A stretch of 12,994 nt of DNA, from NCBI GenBank assembly GCA_002347475.1, contig DDXI01000060.1, positions 1-12,994 of the forward strand, read 5' to 3'. Below are positions 6,350-12,955 of this stretch, piece by piece (position 1 is the stretch's first letter; each line of letters opens with the position of its first letter). The translations under genes and the position numbers were made by a program. Below the pieces are notes generated by a model. The model was not told the origin of the DNA. It was given only the letters and a program-made list of their open reading frames with translations, and did no database searches. Origin of the DNA: Peptococcaceae bacterium UBA2264 (lineage in GTDB: Bacteria > Bacillota > Desulfitobacteriia > Desulfitobacteriales > Desulfitobacteriaceae).

Positions 6350-7306
6350 ATGCACAAACTCAAAAAATATTGTTCTTTTACAATCATCTTTCTACTGGTT
6401 CTTACATTAGTTGGATGCAACTTGGCTCCAGGCGCTCCTGCATCTTCACAACCGCTATCACCTGCAACAAGCAGCCAAGCAGCTCCAGCAGCAGGCATGC
6501 TAACAGAATCAACCACCATAACATCCGGTCAAAAACTGAAAATATCTTTCATTGATATGGGCCAGGCTGACTCCACCCTTATTCAAACTCCCAATGGCAA
6601 AAACGTCCTGATAGACGCAGGTAATAATGATGATTCTGATAAAATTGTCGCCTTTTTGAAAGAACAGGGCATTAACAAACTGGATATTTTGATAGGCACT
6701 CATCCGCACGAAGATCATATTGGAGCATTGGATACAGTTATTAAAACTTTCGCCATAGGGCAAATTATCCTGCCCCCTATAAATTCAACAACTAACACTT
6801 ACAGGGATGTTATAGAAGTTATCGCTGGCAAAGGACAAAAAATCACCAAGGCCCAAAGCGGACTATATCTCGCTCTTGGCTCTGAAGTCTCTGCTCAGCT
6901 CCTGGCTCCTGATTCCAATGATTACGAAGACATAAACAACTACAGTGCAGTTGTAAAAATAACCTATGGTCAAAATTCTTTTCTCTTTGCAGGCGATGCC
7001 CAAGAATTATCTGAACTGGAAATGGTTAGAGCCGGATATGATTTAAAAGCAGATGTATTAAAAGTAGGCCATCATGGGAGCCATACCTCCTGCTCAACAG
7101 TTTTTTTAGCCAAGGTCCAGCCAAAATATGCCGTAATTTCTGTCGGCAAAGAGAACTCCTATGGACATCCGAGCCAAGAAACTTTGGACAAGTTATGCCA
7201 ATACGGAACCAAAGTATATCGTACAGATCGGTCAGGAACAATTATAGCCGAATCTGATGGTAAAAATATTAACATTTATACTGTACCCAGCAAGACACAA
7301 CCTTAA
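6350..7306 (+). CDS. Secreted lipoprotein with ComEC-like metallo-beta-lactamase domain
   Basis: A 318-residue protein with a lipoprotein signal peptide (MHKLKKY, a hydrophobic core, then LTLVGC with Cys23) and a low-complexity Ala/Ser/Pro linker to about residue 50. A metallo-beta-lactamase domain of the kind found at the C-terminus of the competence DNA channel ComEC/Rec2 follows: FIDMGQADSTLIQTPNG, the zinc motif THPHEDHIG (His118, His120, Asp122, His123), FLFAGDAQ (Asp206), VGHHGSHTS (His231/232) and YGHPS (His263). All expected metal ligands are in place. The family acts outside the membrane as a possible nuclease or phosphodiesterase; an exact substrate is not established. The ATG at 6350 is preferred over an in-frame TTG at 6344, which is too close to the weak SD-like GAG. 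It heads a cluster with DUF3006 and a radical SAM gene. Confidence 0.9.
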   Translation: MHKLKKYCSFTIIFLLVLTLVGCNLAPGAPASSQPLSPATSSQAAPAAGMLTESTTITSGQKLKISFIDMGQADSTLIQTPNGKNVLIDAGNNDDSDKIVAFLKEQGINKLDILIGTHPHEDHIGALDTVIKTFAIGQIILPPINSTTNTYRDVIEVIAGKGQKITKAQSGLYLALGSEVSAQLLAPDSNDYEDINNYSAVVKITYGQNSFLFAGDAQELSELEMVRAGYDLKADVLKVGHHGSHTSCSTVFLAKVQPKYAVISVGKENSYGHPSQETLDKLCQYGTKVYRTDRSGTIIAESDGKNINIYTVPSKTQP

Positions 7307-7382
7307 ATTTCTGTTTCAGCGGCAAACGCAGGTAAAGGCCACTCTTTTCGAAGCATCAACAAACCGGGGGAGGAAGAGAAAT

Positions 7383-7598
7383 ATGATAATGAAAGGAATT
7401 ATTGACCGTTTTGAAGGTGATTATGCTGTAGTTGAATTTGATAAAAAAATGATCGATATTCCCAGGAAGCAAGTATCTCCGGAAGCAAAAGAAGGTGATG
7501 CAGTAGTTTTAGTTAACAATATGTATCAGATCGATCAAGCCGAAACTCAAAGAAGAAAAGCAGAAATAGCTAAACTAACTGATAAAATGTGGACATAA
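7383..7598 (+). CDS. DUF3006 domain protein
   Basis: A 71-residue protein: MIMKGIIDRFEGDYAVVEF, then FDKKMIDIPRKQVSPEAKEGDAVVL and a charged C-terminal helix (AETQRRKAEIAKL). This is the DUF3006 pattern, a small beta-barrel-like domain followed by a helix. Its function is unknown. DUF3006 genes are often found next to ComEC-like metallo-beta-lactamase genes in Firmicutes, as here, 76 nt downstream. The ATG at 7383 is 9 nt after GGAGG (7369-7373); a second ATG at 7389 is 15 nt away and less likely, and more upstream frame-open codons lack an SD. There is no signal peptide, so it should be cytoplasmic while its neighbour is exported. Confidence 0.85.
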   Translation: MIMKGIIDRFEGDYAVVEFDKKMIDIPRKQVSPEAKEGDAVVLVNNMYQIDQAETQRRKAEIAKLTDKMWT

Positions 7599-7650
7599 TA
7601 ATTTTGATCCTTATACCAGATTTACTTTCGGGCGGAAGCGGTGAAAAAAA

Positions 7651-8547
7651 ATGGAGCCAGGATATATTGGACTTCTCAAAGAACAACAATTGGAACAAAG
7701 AGTATCCGAAGCCCAGAAACATCTTACAGAGTGTAAACTTTGTCCTCACCGATGTGGCATTAACAGACAACACAAATTGGGGTTTTGCGGGGCTGCTGAT
7801 AAGGCTGTGGTGAACAGTTATGGCCCGCACTTCGGAGAGGAATATCCTTTGGTTGGACACAAGGGATCAGGCACAATCTTCTTTGCTTATTGCAATATAC
7901 GTTGTGTTTTCTGCCAGAACTGGGAGCTTAGTTTTGGCGGCGAAGGGCAGATAATTACTAACGTGGCACTGGCAGAAATTATGCTTTTGCTCCAGAATCA
8001 ATATCACTGTCACAATATCAACCTGGTGACTCCAACCCACTTTGTACCGAATATCCTGGCTGCTGTTTTGATGGCAGCTCAAAAAGGATTAAACCTCCCG
8101 CTGGTTTATAATTGCGGCGGTTACGAAAGCCTGGAAACCTTATCCCTGTTAGATGGTATTGTCGACATCTACCTGCCCGACTTTAAGTATATCTCAGCTG
8201 AGAGAGGAAGCCTTTACTCCGGTGTTGAGGATTATCCGGAAAAGGCAAAGTTGGCTTTAAAGGAAATGAACCGTCAGGTAGGAGGATTAAAGGTAAACAA
8301 AGATGGCATTGCCTACCGGGGTTTAATCATCAGACATTTAATGTTGCCGGGAGGACTGGAAGATACCAAAGAAGTTTTAAAATTTATCAAAGAGGAATTG
8401 GCAACGGATTGCGCAGTTAATTTGATGGACCAATATTTCCCTGCTCATCAAGCATTCAGATATCCGGAGTTATCCCATAATTTAGCCAAACAGGAATACC
8501 TGGAAGCTTTAGCTTTCGCCCAGGGTTTGGGATTAAACATTATATAA
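7651..8547 (+). CDS. Radical SAM protein, PflX-like (COG1313 type)
   Basis: A 298-residue radical SAM protein. The canonical CX3CX2C motif is CNIRCVFCQNW (Cys81, Cys85, Cys88), which would bind the 4Fe-4S cluster that cleaves S-adenosylmethionine. The N-terminal CKLCPHRCGINR plus GFC adds Cys28, Cys31, Cys35 and Cys46, a feature of the PflX group of pyruvate-formate-lyase-activating-enzyme homologues. Downstream motifs such as NLVTPTHFVPNIL, YNCGGYESLETL, DIYLPDFKY and LIIRHLMLPGG are typical of this group. It is likely to be a glycyl-radical-type activase or a related modifying enzyme, but no target is encoded in this window. The start at 7651 is fixed by an in-frame stop at 7642; the SD (GCGGTG) is weak. 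It follows the DUF3006 gene by 52 nt and is probably co-transcribed. Confidence 0.92.
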   Translation: MEPGYIGLLKEQQLEQRVSEAQKHLTECKLCPHRCGINRQHKLGFCGAADKAVVNSYGPHFGEEYPLVGHKGSGTIFFAYCNIRCVFCQNWELSFGGEGQIITNVALAEIMLLLQNQYHCHNINLVTPTHFVPNILAAVLMAAQKGLNLPLVYNCGGYESLETLSLLDGIVDIYLPDFKYISAERGSLYSGVEDYPEKAKLALKEMNRQVGGLKVNKDGIAYRGLIIRHLMLPGGLEDTKEVLKFIKEELATDCAVNLMDQYFPAHQAFRYPELSHNLAKQEYLEALAFAQGLGLNII

Positions 8548-8578
8548 GATCTGACCAAAATGTCAGGTTCTGATTTTT
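8548..8578 (+). terminator. Weak intrinsic terminator after the radical SAM gene
   Basis: GATCTGAC (8548-8555) pairs with GTCAGGTT (8562-8569), eight pairs including two G-U wobbles, over a 6-nt loop. A run of five T follows at 8574-8578. It lies directly after the stop of the plus-strand gene and before the convergent yjbQ end at 8584. Confidence 0.5.
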
Positions 8579-8583
8579 CCCGT

Positions 8584-8982
8584 TCATTTAAGGATTTTCA
8601 CGTAACAGGTCCTGGTCCGGGGACCATCAAATTCGCAAAAATAAATACCCTGCCAGCACCCCAGGAGCATTTTTCCGTTCTGAATTAGAACAGTTTGAGA
8701 TGCCCCCAATGTACTTGCCTTTAAGTGAGCAGCAGAATTACCTTCAAAGTGACGGTCTCCAGCCTTATCCCAAGGGAATATTTCCCCGAGCCTCTGCAAA
8801 ATATCCCTTTGAACATCAGGATCAGCATTTTCATTGATCGTTATCCCTGCTGTTGTATGAGTGTTATAGACCACCAGGAGCCCCTCTTGGGCATTTTCCT
8901 GGATCAGCAGTTTTTCAACCAGAGCAGTTATATCGATCATTTCTTCCCTTTTCTTACTCTGCAAGCTTATTTCATGAATCAT
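8584..8982 (-). CDS. yjbQ: YjbQ family protein (UPF0047)
   Basis: A 132-residue protein of the YjbQ/UPF0047 family, small trimeric cytoplasmic proteins; some members show thiamine-phosphate synthase activity in vitro and the true role is unclear. Conserved blocks are complete: VVYNTHTTAGITINENADPDV, DRHFEGNSAAHLKASTLGAS and LGCWQGIYFCEFDGPRTR, containing the family's conserved histidines and the Glu/Asp residues. The ATG at 8982 is chosen because AAGGGGG lies 9 nt upstream and it gives the usual family length; the frame continues 33 nt further upstream without a better SD. The gene lies 66 nt after rlmI on the same strand and is likely co-transcribed with it. Confidence 0.92.
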   Translation of the reverse strand: MIHEISLQSKKREEMIDITALVEKLLIQENAQEGLLVVYNTHTTAGITINENADPDVQRDILQRLGEIFPWDKAGDRHFEGNSAAHLKASTLGASQTVLIQNGKMLLGCWQGIYFCEFDGPRTRTCYVKILK

Positions 8983-9048
8983 GGTTGTTTCCCCCTTAAC
9001 CTCCGGCAGCTGCAATCATATAATTCATTTTCAATTTTATTGCCAGCT

Positions 9049-10323
9049 TTACTTCCGATCGAAGACTTCAAATATGGCAAATTTCAAATAGTCTGTTTCT
9101 TCACTTCCTAACAAGACCGGATGATCTTTGCCTGCCCTGCGAAATTCTACCAAGCGCAATATTTTCCTGGCATCTACCGCTGCTTCCTGGATAATATCAA
9201 GAAAGTCAGTTGTTTTGAGATGATAGGAACACGAAGAAGTAACCAGAATACCTCCTGACCGCAGTAATCTTAAAGCCTGCAGGTTGATCTCCTTATATCC
9301 TCGCAAGGCACCGGATAAAGATTTACGATTTTTGGCAAAAGCGGGAGGATCCAGAATTACTATATCCCACACTTTCCCCTCTTTCACCATCTTCCGTAAG
9401 CTATCGAAAACATTAGCTGCTATAAATTCCGTTCGGTGCAAAAAGCCATTGAGCAAAGAATTCTGGCGGGCAGTATCCAGGGCTTTTTCGGAAATATCCA
9501 CTGCTGTAACTTTTTTGGCACCATATTTACAAGCATGAAGCATAAATGATCCGGTATGAGAAAAACAGTCCAGCACCTCAGCTCCATCCCAGAAAGGATT
9601 CTTTACAACCTGTTTATTTCTGTCAACAGGTAAGCCTTCGGAATTAATCCTGATCCCTCGATATTTTCCCCAACCGCGCATTAAAGGTTCTAACGCTGCT
9701 CTGTTCTCACGTTGATCGATGAAATAACCTGTTTTTTGACCTCCTGCAACATCAACCAGAATATCCAGATTATTTTCCCGTACTTTAATCAGCGTATCAA
9801 ATTCTTGACCGATACAACCTGCTCTTAAATCAAGACCTTCCAGCAACCGGACTGAAACATCACTTCGTTCATAAATTCCCCTCGGCTGGAATAATTCATT
9901 AAGGACCTGAAAAATCCACTCCCGCCGTCTCTCCATACCGGACGTAAGAATCTGCACCACTAGAACATCTTCATATTTGTCCACAATTAAACCGGGTAAA
10001 AAATCAGCTTCCCCATAAACAACACGATAAGAACTGACCTCCGGCAGCAACCACATGCGTCTCTCCCAGGCCTTCCTGAGCTTATCAAGGAACCATTCGG
10101 CGTCAATTAAAGCAGTCTCGTTATAACTGATAATACGTATTGCAATTTTGGAATAGGGATTATAGAAACCCTGAGCTAAAAAGTGACCCTCATGATTTAA
10201 AACCTGGATCAAATCGTCTTCATCATTATCTCCAACCAGTTGCTCTATTTCAGTCCGGTATACCCAAGGATGACCTTGTTCCAGCCGTTTTTTACGATTT
10301 TGTTTTAAATATGCTTTTAACAT
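9049..10323 (-). CDS. rlmI: 23S rRNA (cytosine) methyltransferase RlmI-like, PUA + SAM methyltransferase
   Basis: A 424-residue class I SAM-dependent methyltransferase of the RlmI/RlmK family, which makes 5-methylcytosine in 23S rRNA (C1962 in E. coli). An N-terminal PUA RNA-binding domain (residues 1-70, with GHPWVYRTEI and GFYNPYSKIAIRI) is followed by a middle domain with YGEADFLPGLIVDKY and FIDQREN (201-207), then the Rossmann core: motif I VLDCFSHTGSF (250-260), motif IV DPPAF (325-329), and SSCS with Cys355. It is about 30 residues longer than E. coli RlmI because of extra sequence at about 213-247, between DQREN and motif I. The ATG has GGGAG 10 nt upstream. The annotation rests on full domain order, and the site of modification is inferred from the family. 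Confidence 0.93.
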   Translation of the reverse strand: MLKAYLKQNRKKRLEQGHPWVYRTEIEQLVGDNDEDDLIQVLNHEGHFLAQGFYNPYSKIAIRIISYNETALIDAEWFLDKLRKAWERRMWLLPEVSSYRVVYGEADFLPGLIVDKYEDVLVVQILTSGMERRREWIFQVLNELFQPRGIYERSDVSVRLLEGLDLRAGCIGQEFDTLIKVRENNLDILVDVAGGQKTGYFIDQRENRAALEPLMRGWGKYRGIRINSEGLPVDRNKQVVKNPFWDGAEVLDCFSHTGSFMLHACKYGAKKVTAVDISEKALDTARQNSLLNGFLHRTEFIAANVFDSLRKMVKEGKVWDIVILDPPAFAKNRKSLSGALRGYKEINLQALRLLRSGGILVTSSCSYHLKTTDFLDIIQEAAVDARKILRLVEFRRAGKDHPVLLGSEETDYLKFAIFEVFDRK

Positions 10324-10354
10324 TATTGATTTACTCCCATCAACTTGATAATTC

Positions 10355-10363
10355 AGTATAACA
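10355..10363 (-). promoter_or_regulatory. Candidate extended -10 promoter for rlmI-yjbQ
   Basis: On the minus strand the sequence TGTTATACT (TGN plus a -10 at 5/6) lies about 32 nt before the rlmI ATG. No good -35 is present at the usual spacing, which is tolerated by extended -10 promoters. Confidence 0.4.
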
Positions 10364-10478
10364 TGATTAATCCGGCCACATAAAGCAACCTCAATGCTAT
10401 TTGCCTGAAGCAGCAGAGACTCTTCAGAAACTCTACAGAAAATAACAAAACAATCTTAATATTACCGTTATTATTATG

Positions 10479-10487
10479 TGATATAAT
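10479..10487 (+). promoter_or_regulatory. Extended -10 promoter for the PLD-like lipoprotein gene
   Basis: TGATATAAT contains the extended TG and a perfect TATAAT (10482-10487). It lies 31 nt before the ATG at 10519, and no strong -35 is seen. It is divergent from the rlmI promoter in the same 195-nt gap. Confidence 0.55.
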
Positions 10488-10518
10488 AAACTGTTGATTA
10501 CGGTATTGGAGAAATGTC

Positions 10519-11520
10519 ATGCAAAAGCATTTATTATTCTTATTTCTCATAGTTCTCTTACTCTTGGGAGGCTGTACTCCAAATTTTGGATCATTTGACA
10601 AGGAAGACCCTGTTTCTAATTTGCCGCCGGAAGCTGTATACATTGACGGCAATTCTATTTATAATTTGACTACTGATTTAATAAATTCTGCCAGGAAAAG
10701 TATTTATATCGAGCAAGCAGAATTTAATGATGCCCGTTTGATTCAACTGCTAATTCAAAAAGCCCGGGAAGGATTGGAAATAAAAATTCTATTGGATCAA
10801 TACCAACAGGTCAATCAGGCAACTCTCGAAGAACTTAAAGCCCAGAATATTTCAGTGCAGTATTATCCTGCCCGCAAAGGTCAATATCAACGGGTCAAGC
10901 TCCTGGTAGTTGATCAGGAACAAGCTGTGGTTTATGGCTCTTCCTGGACTGAAACAGATATCAAGGCCCATACAGCAGCTATTAAATTAAACGAGAGAGC
11001 AGCTTGGAAGGCGGCAATAGTCTTTTCCAAGGACTGGGAATTTACAACAACCCTCTCTGTCGATGTCCCCAAAAGTTCCCTTCTTCCGGAAGACAACATT
11101 ACTTTAGCGACCAATGCCAATATCAAGCAACAAATTATTAAGCAGATAAATGACAGTACCAGTACTATCTGGATTGAAACCTCTTTAGTCAGTGAAACAG
11201 ATACCGTACAGGCTTTAATAGATGCTGCCGCTAAGGGCCGGGACGTGCGTTTATTACTGGATCCAACCGAAGCTAAAGAAAATCCCCTTACAATAGAAAA
11301 ACTGATGAATCATGGTATCCAGATTCGTTACTATCCAACAGATGTACCGCAGAGGCTTAATATAGGTCTTTTTGATAATAAAACCTTTATTTTTAGTAGT
11401 TCTTCCTGGACTTATTATTCTTTCGTGATCAACCACGAATTATCCCTGACAGTACCCTCCGCAGAAGCTACCAAAAAACTGGTTGATCTCTTTAACCAGG
11501 ATTGGAACACCGGTACCTAA
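10519..11520 (+). CDS. PLD-like lipoprotein with both HKD motifs degenerate
   Basis: A 333-residue lipoprotein: a signal peptide (MQKHLLFLFLIVLLLLGGC, lipobox Cys19), then two phospholipase-D-type half domains. The first (about 38-165) has YIEQAEFNDARLIQLLIQKA and GLEIKILLD, then QYQRVKLLVVD and a YGSSWTETD turn. The second (about 195-330) has TIWIETSLVSETD, GRDVRLLLDP, then PQRLNIGLFDN, SSSSWTYYS and INHELSL. In each half the catalytic His of HxKx4D is replaced: Arg125-x-Lys127 with Asp132, and Arg289-x-Asn291 with Asp296. The fold is therefore clear, but normal phosphodiesterase chemistry through a phosphohistidine is not expected, so it may bind rather than cut. The ATG follows GGAG (10508-10511) by 7 nt. 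It is monocistronic, with its own promoter and terminator. Confidence 0.88.
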   Translation: MQKHLLFLFLIVLLLLGGCTPNFGSFDKEDPVSNLPPEAVYIDGNSIYNLTTDLINSARKSIYIEQAEFNDARLIQLLIQKAREGLEIKILLDQYQQVNQATLEELKAQNISVQYYPARKGQYQRVKLLVVDQEQAVVYGSSWTETDIKAHTAAIKLNERAAWKAAIVFSKDWEFTTTLSVDVPKSSLLPEDNITLATNANIKQQIIKQINDSTSTIWIETSLVSETDTVQALIDAAAKGRDVRLLLDPTEAKENPLTIEKLMNHGIQIRYYPTDVPQRLNIGLFDNKTFIFSSSSWTYYSFVINHELSLTVPSAEATKKLVDLFNQDWNTGT

Positions 11521-11549
11521 TAGCCTGCTTGCTATGTCAAAACATTAAA

Positions 11550-11580
11550 AAACGAGACCAAGTATCTGTTGGTCTCGTTT
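11550..11580. terminator. Bidirectional intrinsic terminator
   Basis: A perfect 12-bp stem, AAACGAGACCAA (11550-11561) with TTGGTCTCGTTT (11569-11580), and a 7-nt loop. An A-run precedes and a T-rich tail follows, so it can work on both strands. It sits between the convergent PLD-like and histidine phosphatase genes. Confidence 0.9.
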
Positions 11581-11596
11581 CTTTATCCAATACATT

Positions 11597-12226
11597 TTAA
11601 TCTAATTTCCAGGTTTCATGTAAATGACTGCAGTCACCAAGCAAGACAGGATTAATTTTCATTTCCTTGGCTTCCAGAATATTAACAGCTGTGTTGAATT
11701 GCAAAGGAGTTTTCAGCAATTCATCAATCGAAAATCCCAAAGCCTTAGTTACCAGCAGCTTTAATGTCATACCATGTGTTACCAGACAAATAGTTTCACC
11801 CTGATGTTTTATAATAAGCTCCTGCAGGAATTCCCAGACTCTTTCAGCAAAAGTATGCATATTGTCACCATTGGGAACCCGCACCAGATGAGGAGTGTTA
11901 TCCCATATCTTGAAAATTTCCTGATGAGTCGTGCGTAATTCATCCCATAACTTGCCTTCCCAATCCCCAAAGGAAAATTCCCTGATTCTGGGTGCAGGAA
12001 TAATTGTCTCTAATTGGAGTTCCCGGCGTATCTCTTCCGCTGTAGCTACGGCTCTGGGCAAATCACTTGAATATAAATAGTCGATCTTCTCGCTGCGCAA
12101 ACGCAATGCTAAATTCCGGGCCTGGGCAAGACCTTTTTCCGTTAAAGGAGAATCCAGTCTGCCTTGCACACGTCTTTCAATATTCCATTGGGTTTCTCCG
12201 TGTCTTGTCAGAATAATGCGTGTCAA
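11597..12226 (-). CDS. Histidine phosphatase family protein (phosphoglycerate mutase-like)
   Basis: A 209-residue cytoplasmic member of the histidine phosphatase superfamily. The phosphate-accepting motif is LTRHGET with Arg8 and His9; the second arginine is in SSDLPRA (Arg58), the acid is Glu83 in IREFSFGDWEG, and the second catalytic histidine is His151 in VTHGMTLKLL. All four catalytic residues are present. Broad-specificity phosphatases (PhoE), alpha-ribazole phosphatase (CobC) and cofactor-dependent mutases share these motifs; length and motifs fit the phosphatases better than the mutase, but the substrate is open. It starts with TTG at 12226, supported by GGAGG at 12234-12238, 7 nt upstream. 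The upstream 6S-like RNA leaves little room for a separate promoter, so read-through or an internal promoter may drive it. Confidence 0.9.
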   Translation of the reverse strand: MTRIILTRHGETQWNIERRVQGRLDSPLTEKGLAQARNLALRLRSEKIDYLYSSDLPRAVATAEEIRRELQLETIIPAPRIREFSFGDWEGKLWDELRTTHQEIFKIWDNTPHLVRVPNGDNMHTFAERVWEFLQELIIKHQGETICLVTHGMTLKLLVTKALGFSIDELLKTPLQFNTAVNILEAKEMKINPVLLGDCSHLHETWKLD

Positions 12227-12243
12227 CCTGATACCTCCAACTT

Positions 12244-12271
12244 AAAGAAGGTAGGATAACCTCCTACCTTC
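12244..12271 (-). terminator. Terminator-like hairpin at the 3' end of the 6S RNA candidate
   Basis: GAAGGTAGGA pairs with TCCTACCTTC (12247-12256 with 12262-12271) as ten pairs over a 5-nt loop. On the minus strand it is followed by only three T (12244-12246), so termination may be partial and the phosphatase gene just downstream could be read through. It abuts the closing stem of the 6S RNA candidate. Confidence 0.65.
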
Positions 12272-12440
12272 ACCCACCTTGCCGTAAGATTCTGGTTTCT
12301 GACCCTGCTCTCGCAGGTGGGCACCTAGATAAAATGTTCTCACTTCCCATGATTTGGGCCTGCAGTACTTATTCTATCGCTCAGTTCCCGGATCATATAT
12401 AGGATCAAAACCAAAATAATCCACACGCACAAGGCAGGCT
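12272..12440 (-). ncRNA. ssrS: 6S RNA candidate
   Basis: A roughly 170-nt RNA with the 6S layout, on the minus strand. The closing stem pairs 12425-12439 with 12272-12285 (5' arm GCCUGCCUUGU and CGU, 3' arm ACGGCAAGGUGGGU): 14 pairs, four of them G-U wobbles, with one bulged G at 12428. Next come a large open region and a terminal arm in which GAUAGAAU pairs with AUUUUAUC (8 pairs) and a CCCA/UGGG tip closes. On the 3' side a small hairpin, CCUGC-GAGA-GCAGG (12304-12317), is followed by GUCAGAAACC and UUACGGCA, the same order as in known 6S RNAs, where a hairpin precedes the CGGCA of the closing stem. A promoter and a hairpin terminator flank it. 6S RNA binds the sigma-A RNA polymerase holoenzyme in stationary phase. 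Ends are approximate and pairing was done by eye. Confidence 0.68.
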
Positions 12441-12453
12441 TACTTATACTATA

Positions 12454-12462
12454 ATTATATCA
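12454..12462 (-). promoter_or_regulatory. Extended -10 promoter for the 6S RNA candidate
   Basis: TGATATAAT on the minus strand holds an extended TG and a perfect -10. It would start transcription near 12447, about 8 nt before the closing stem. An alternative -10, TATAGT (12448-12453), would place the start at 12440-12441, directly at the stem. No clear -35 was found. Confidence 0.5.
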
Positions 12463-12505
12463 CCATAAAGACATAAATTCTCCATTTTATAAACAAATTT
12501 TATGG

Positions 12506-12955
12506 TCAATTATTATTTCTGATCAGTTTCTCTTCTATTTCAGCTAAACGCTCCTGCAGCACAGCAATCGACATTTCCTGGATCCGAACCCTTCTGCGTA
12601 AATATTCTGTCTGAGCGGTTAATTCATTAATTTCAGAAGCAAATGATTTATATGCATCAATTTCTGATTCCCTTGTTTTATCAAACTTATCTTGCTCAGC
12701 AGCATCGGGGGTTTTTGTCGCAGTAATTGCCGCTAAATACTGAAAACGGGCATAACGGGAATTGCGCCCGGGCTGAACCCTGATCACGCCATCTTTTTCT
12801 AAAGATTGAATAGCCCTTTTTAAAGTCACACTAGCCGCACCAGTCTCCCGCTGGATATCCGAATATGCTAATTCAAACTCATTTCCTTTATATAAACTGG
12901 ACATTTTTTCAAAATAATCAACAAATTTTCGATGTGTTTTTTCCTTCAAACGCAT
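12506..12955 (-). CDS. Winged-helix DNA-binding protein with C-terminal coiled coil
   Basis: A 149-residue protein not recognised as a named family. Residues about 27-62 look like a helix-turn-helix (ELAYSDIQRETGAASVTLKRAIQSLEKDGVI), followed by a wing-like VQPGRNSRYARFQYL. This is the pattern of winged-helix regulators in which the second helix (ASVTLKRAIQSL) reads DNA. The C-terminal part (about 95-146) is a charged heptad-like helix (EINELTAQTEYLRRRVRIQEM and AVLQERLAEIEEKL), probably a dimerising coiled coil. There is no effector domain. The ATG at 12955 is preferred because AAAGG lies 9 nt upstream; another ATG at 12964 abuts that SD with no spacing. It lies just upstream of the 6S RNA candidate on the same strand. 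It may be a transcription factor or a nucleoid or plasmid-type partition-like protein; its targets are unknown. Confidence 0.75.
   Translation of the reverse strand: MRLKEKTHRKFVDYFEKMSSLYKGNEFELAYSDIQRETGAASVTLKRAIQSLEKDGVIRVQPGRNSRYARFQYLAAITATKTPDAAEQDKFDKTRESEIDAYKSFASEINELTAQTEYLRRRVRIQEMSIAVLQERLAEIEEKLIRNNN

Noticed and set aside
6239..6355. Longer Nudix protein starting at 6355
   Set aside because: The added N-terminal part has no Nudix features and would overlap the divergent lipoprotein gene. The TTG at 6238 has a strong SD at the correct spacing.
10353..10652. A 99-codon minus-strand frame between rlmI and the PLD-like gene
   Set aside because: It overlaps both the promoter region and the signal peptide of the PLD-like gene, with no SD and no motif.
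12227..12460. Cobalamin riboswitch upstream of a CobC-like phosphatase
   Set aside because: The context (possible alpha-ribazole phosphatase) invited this, but no B12 box or other conserved cobalamin-riboswitch blocks are seen, and the folding matches 6S RNA better. T-box and SAM motifs are also absent.
12483..12506. AT-rich inverted repeat after the winged-helix gene as a terminator
   Set aside because: The repeat is imperfect, AT-only in the stem and lacks a T-run, so it is no better than chance in AT-rich DNA.
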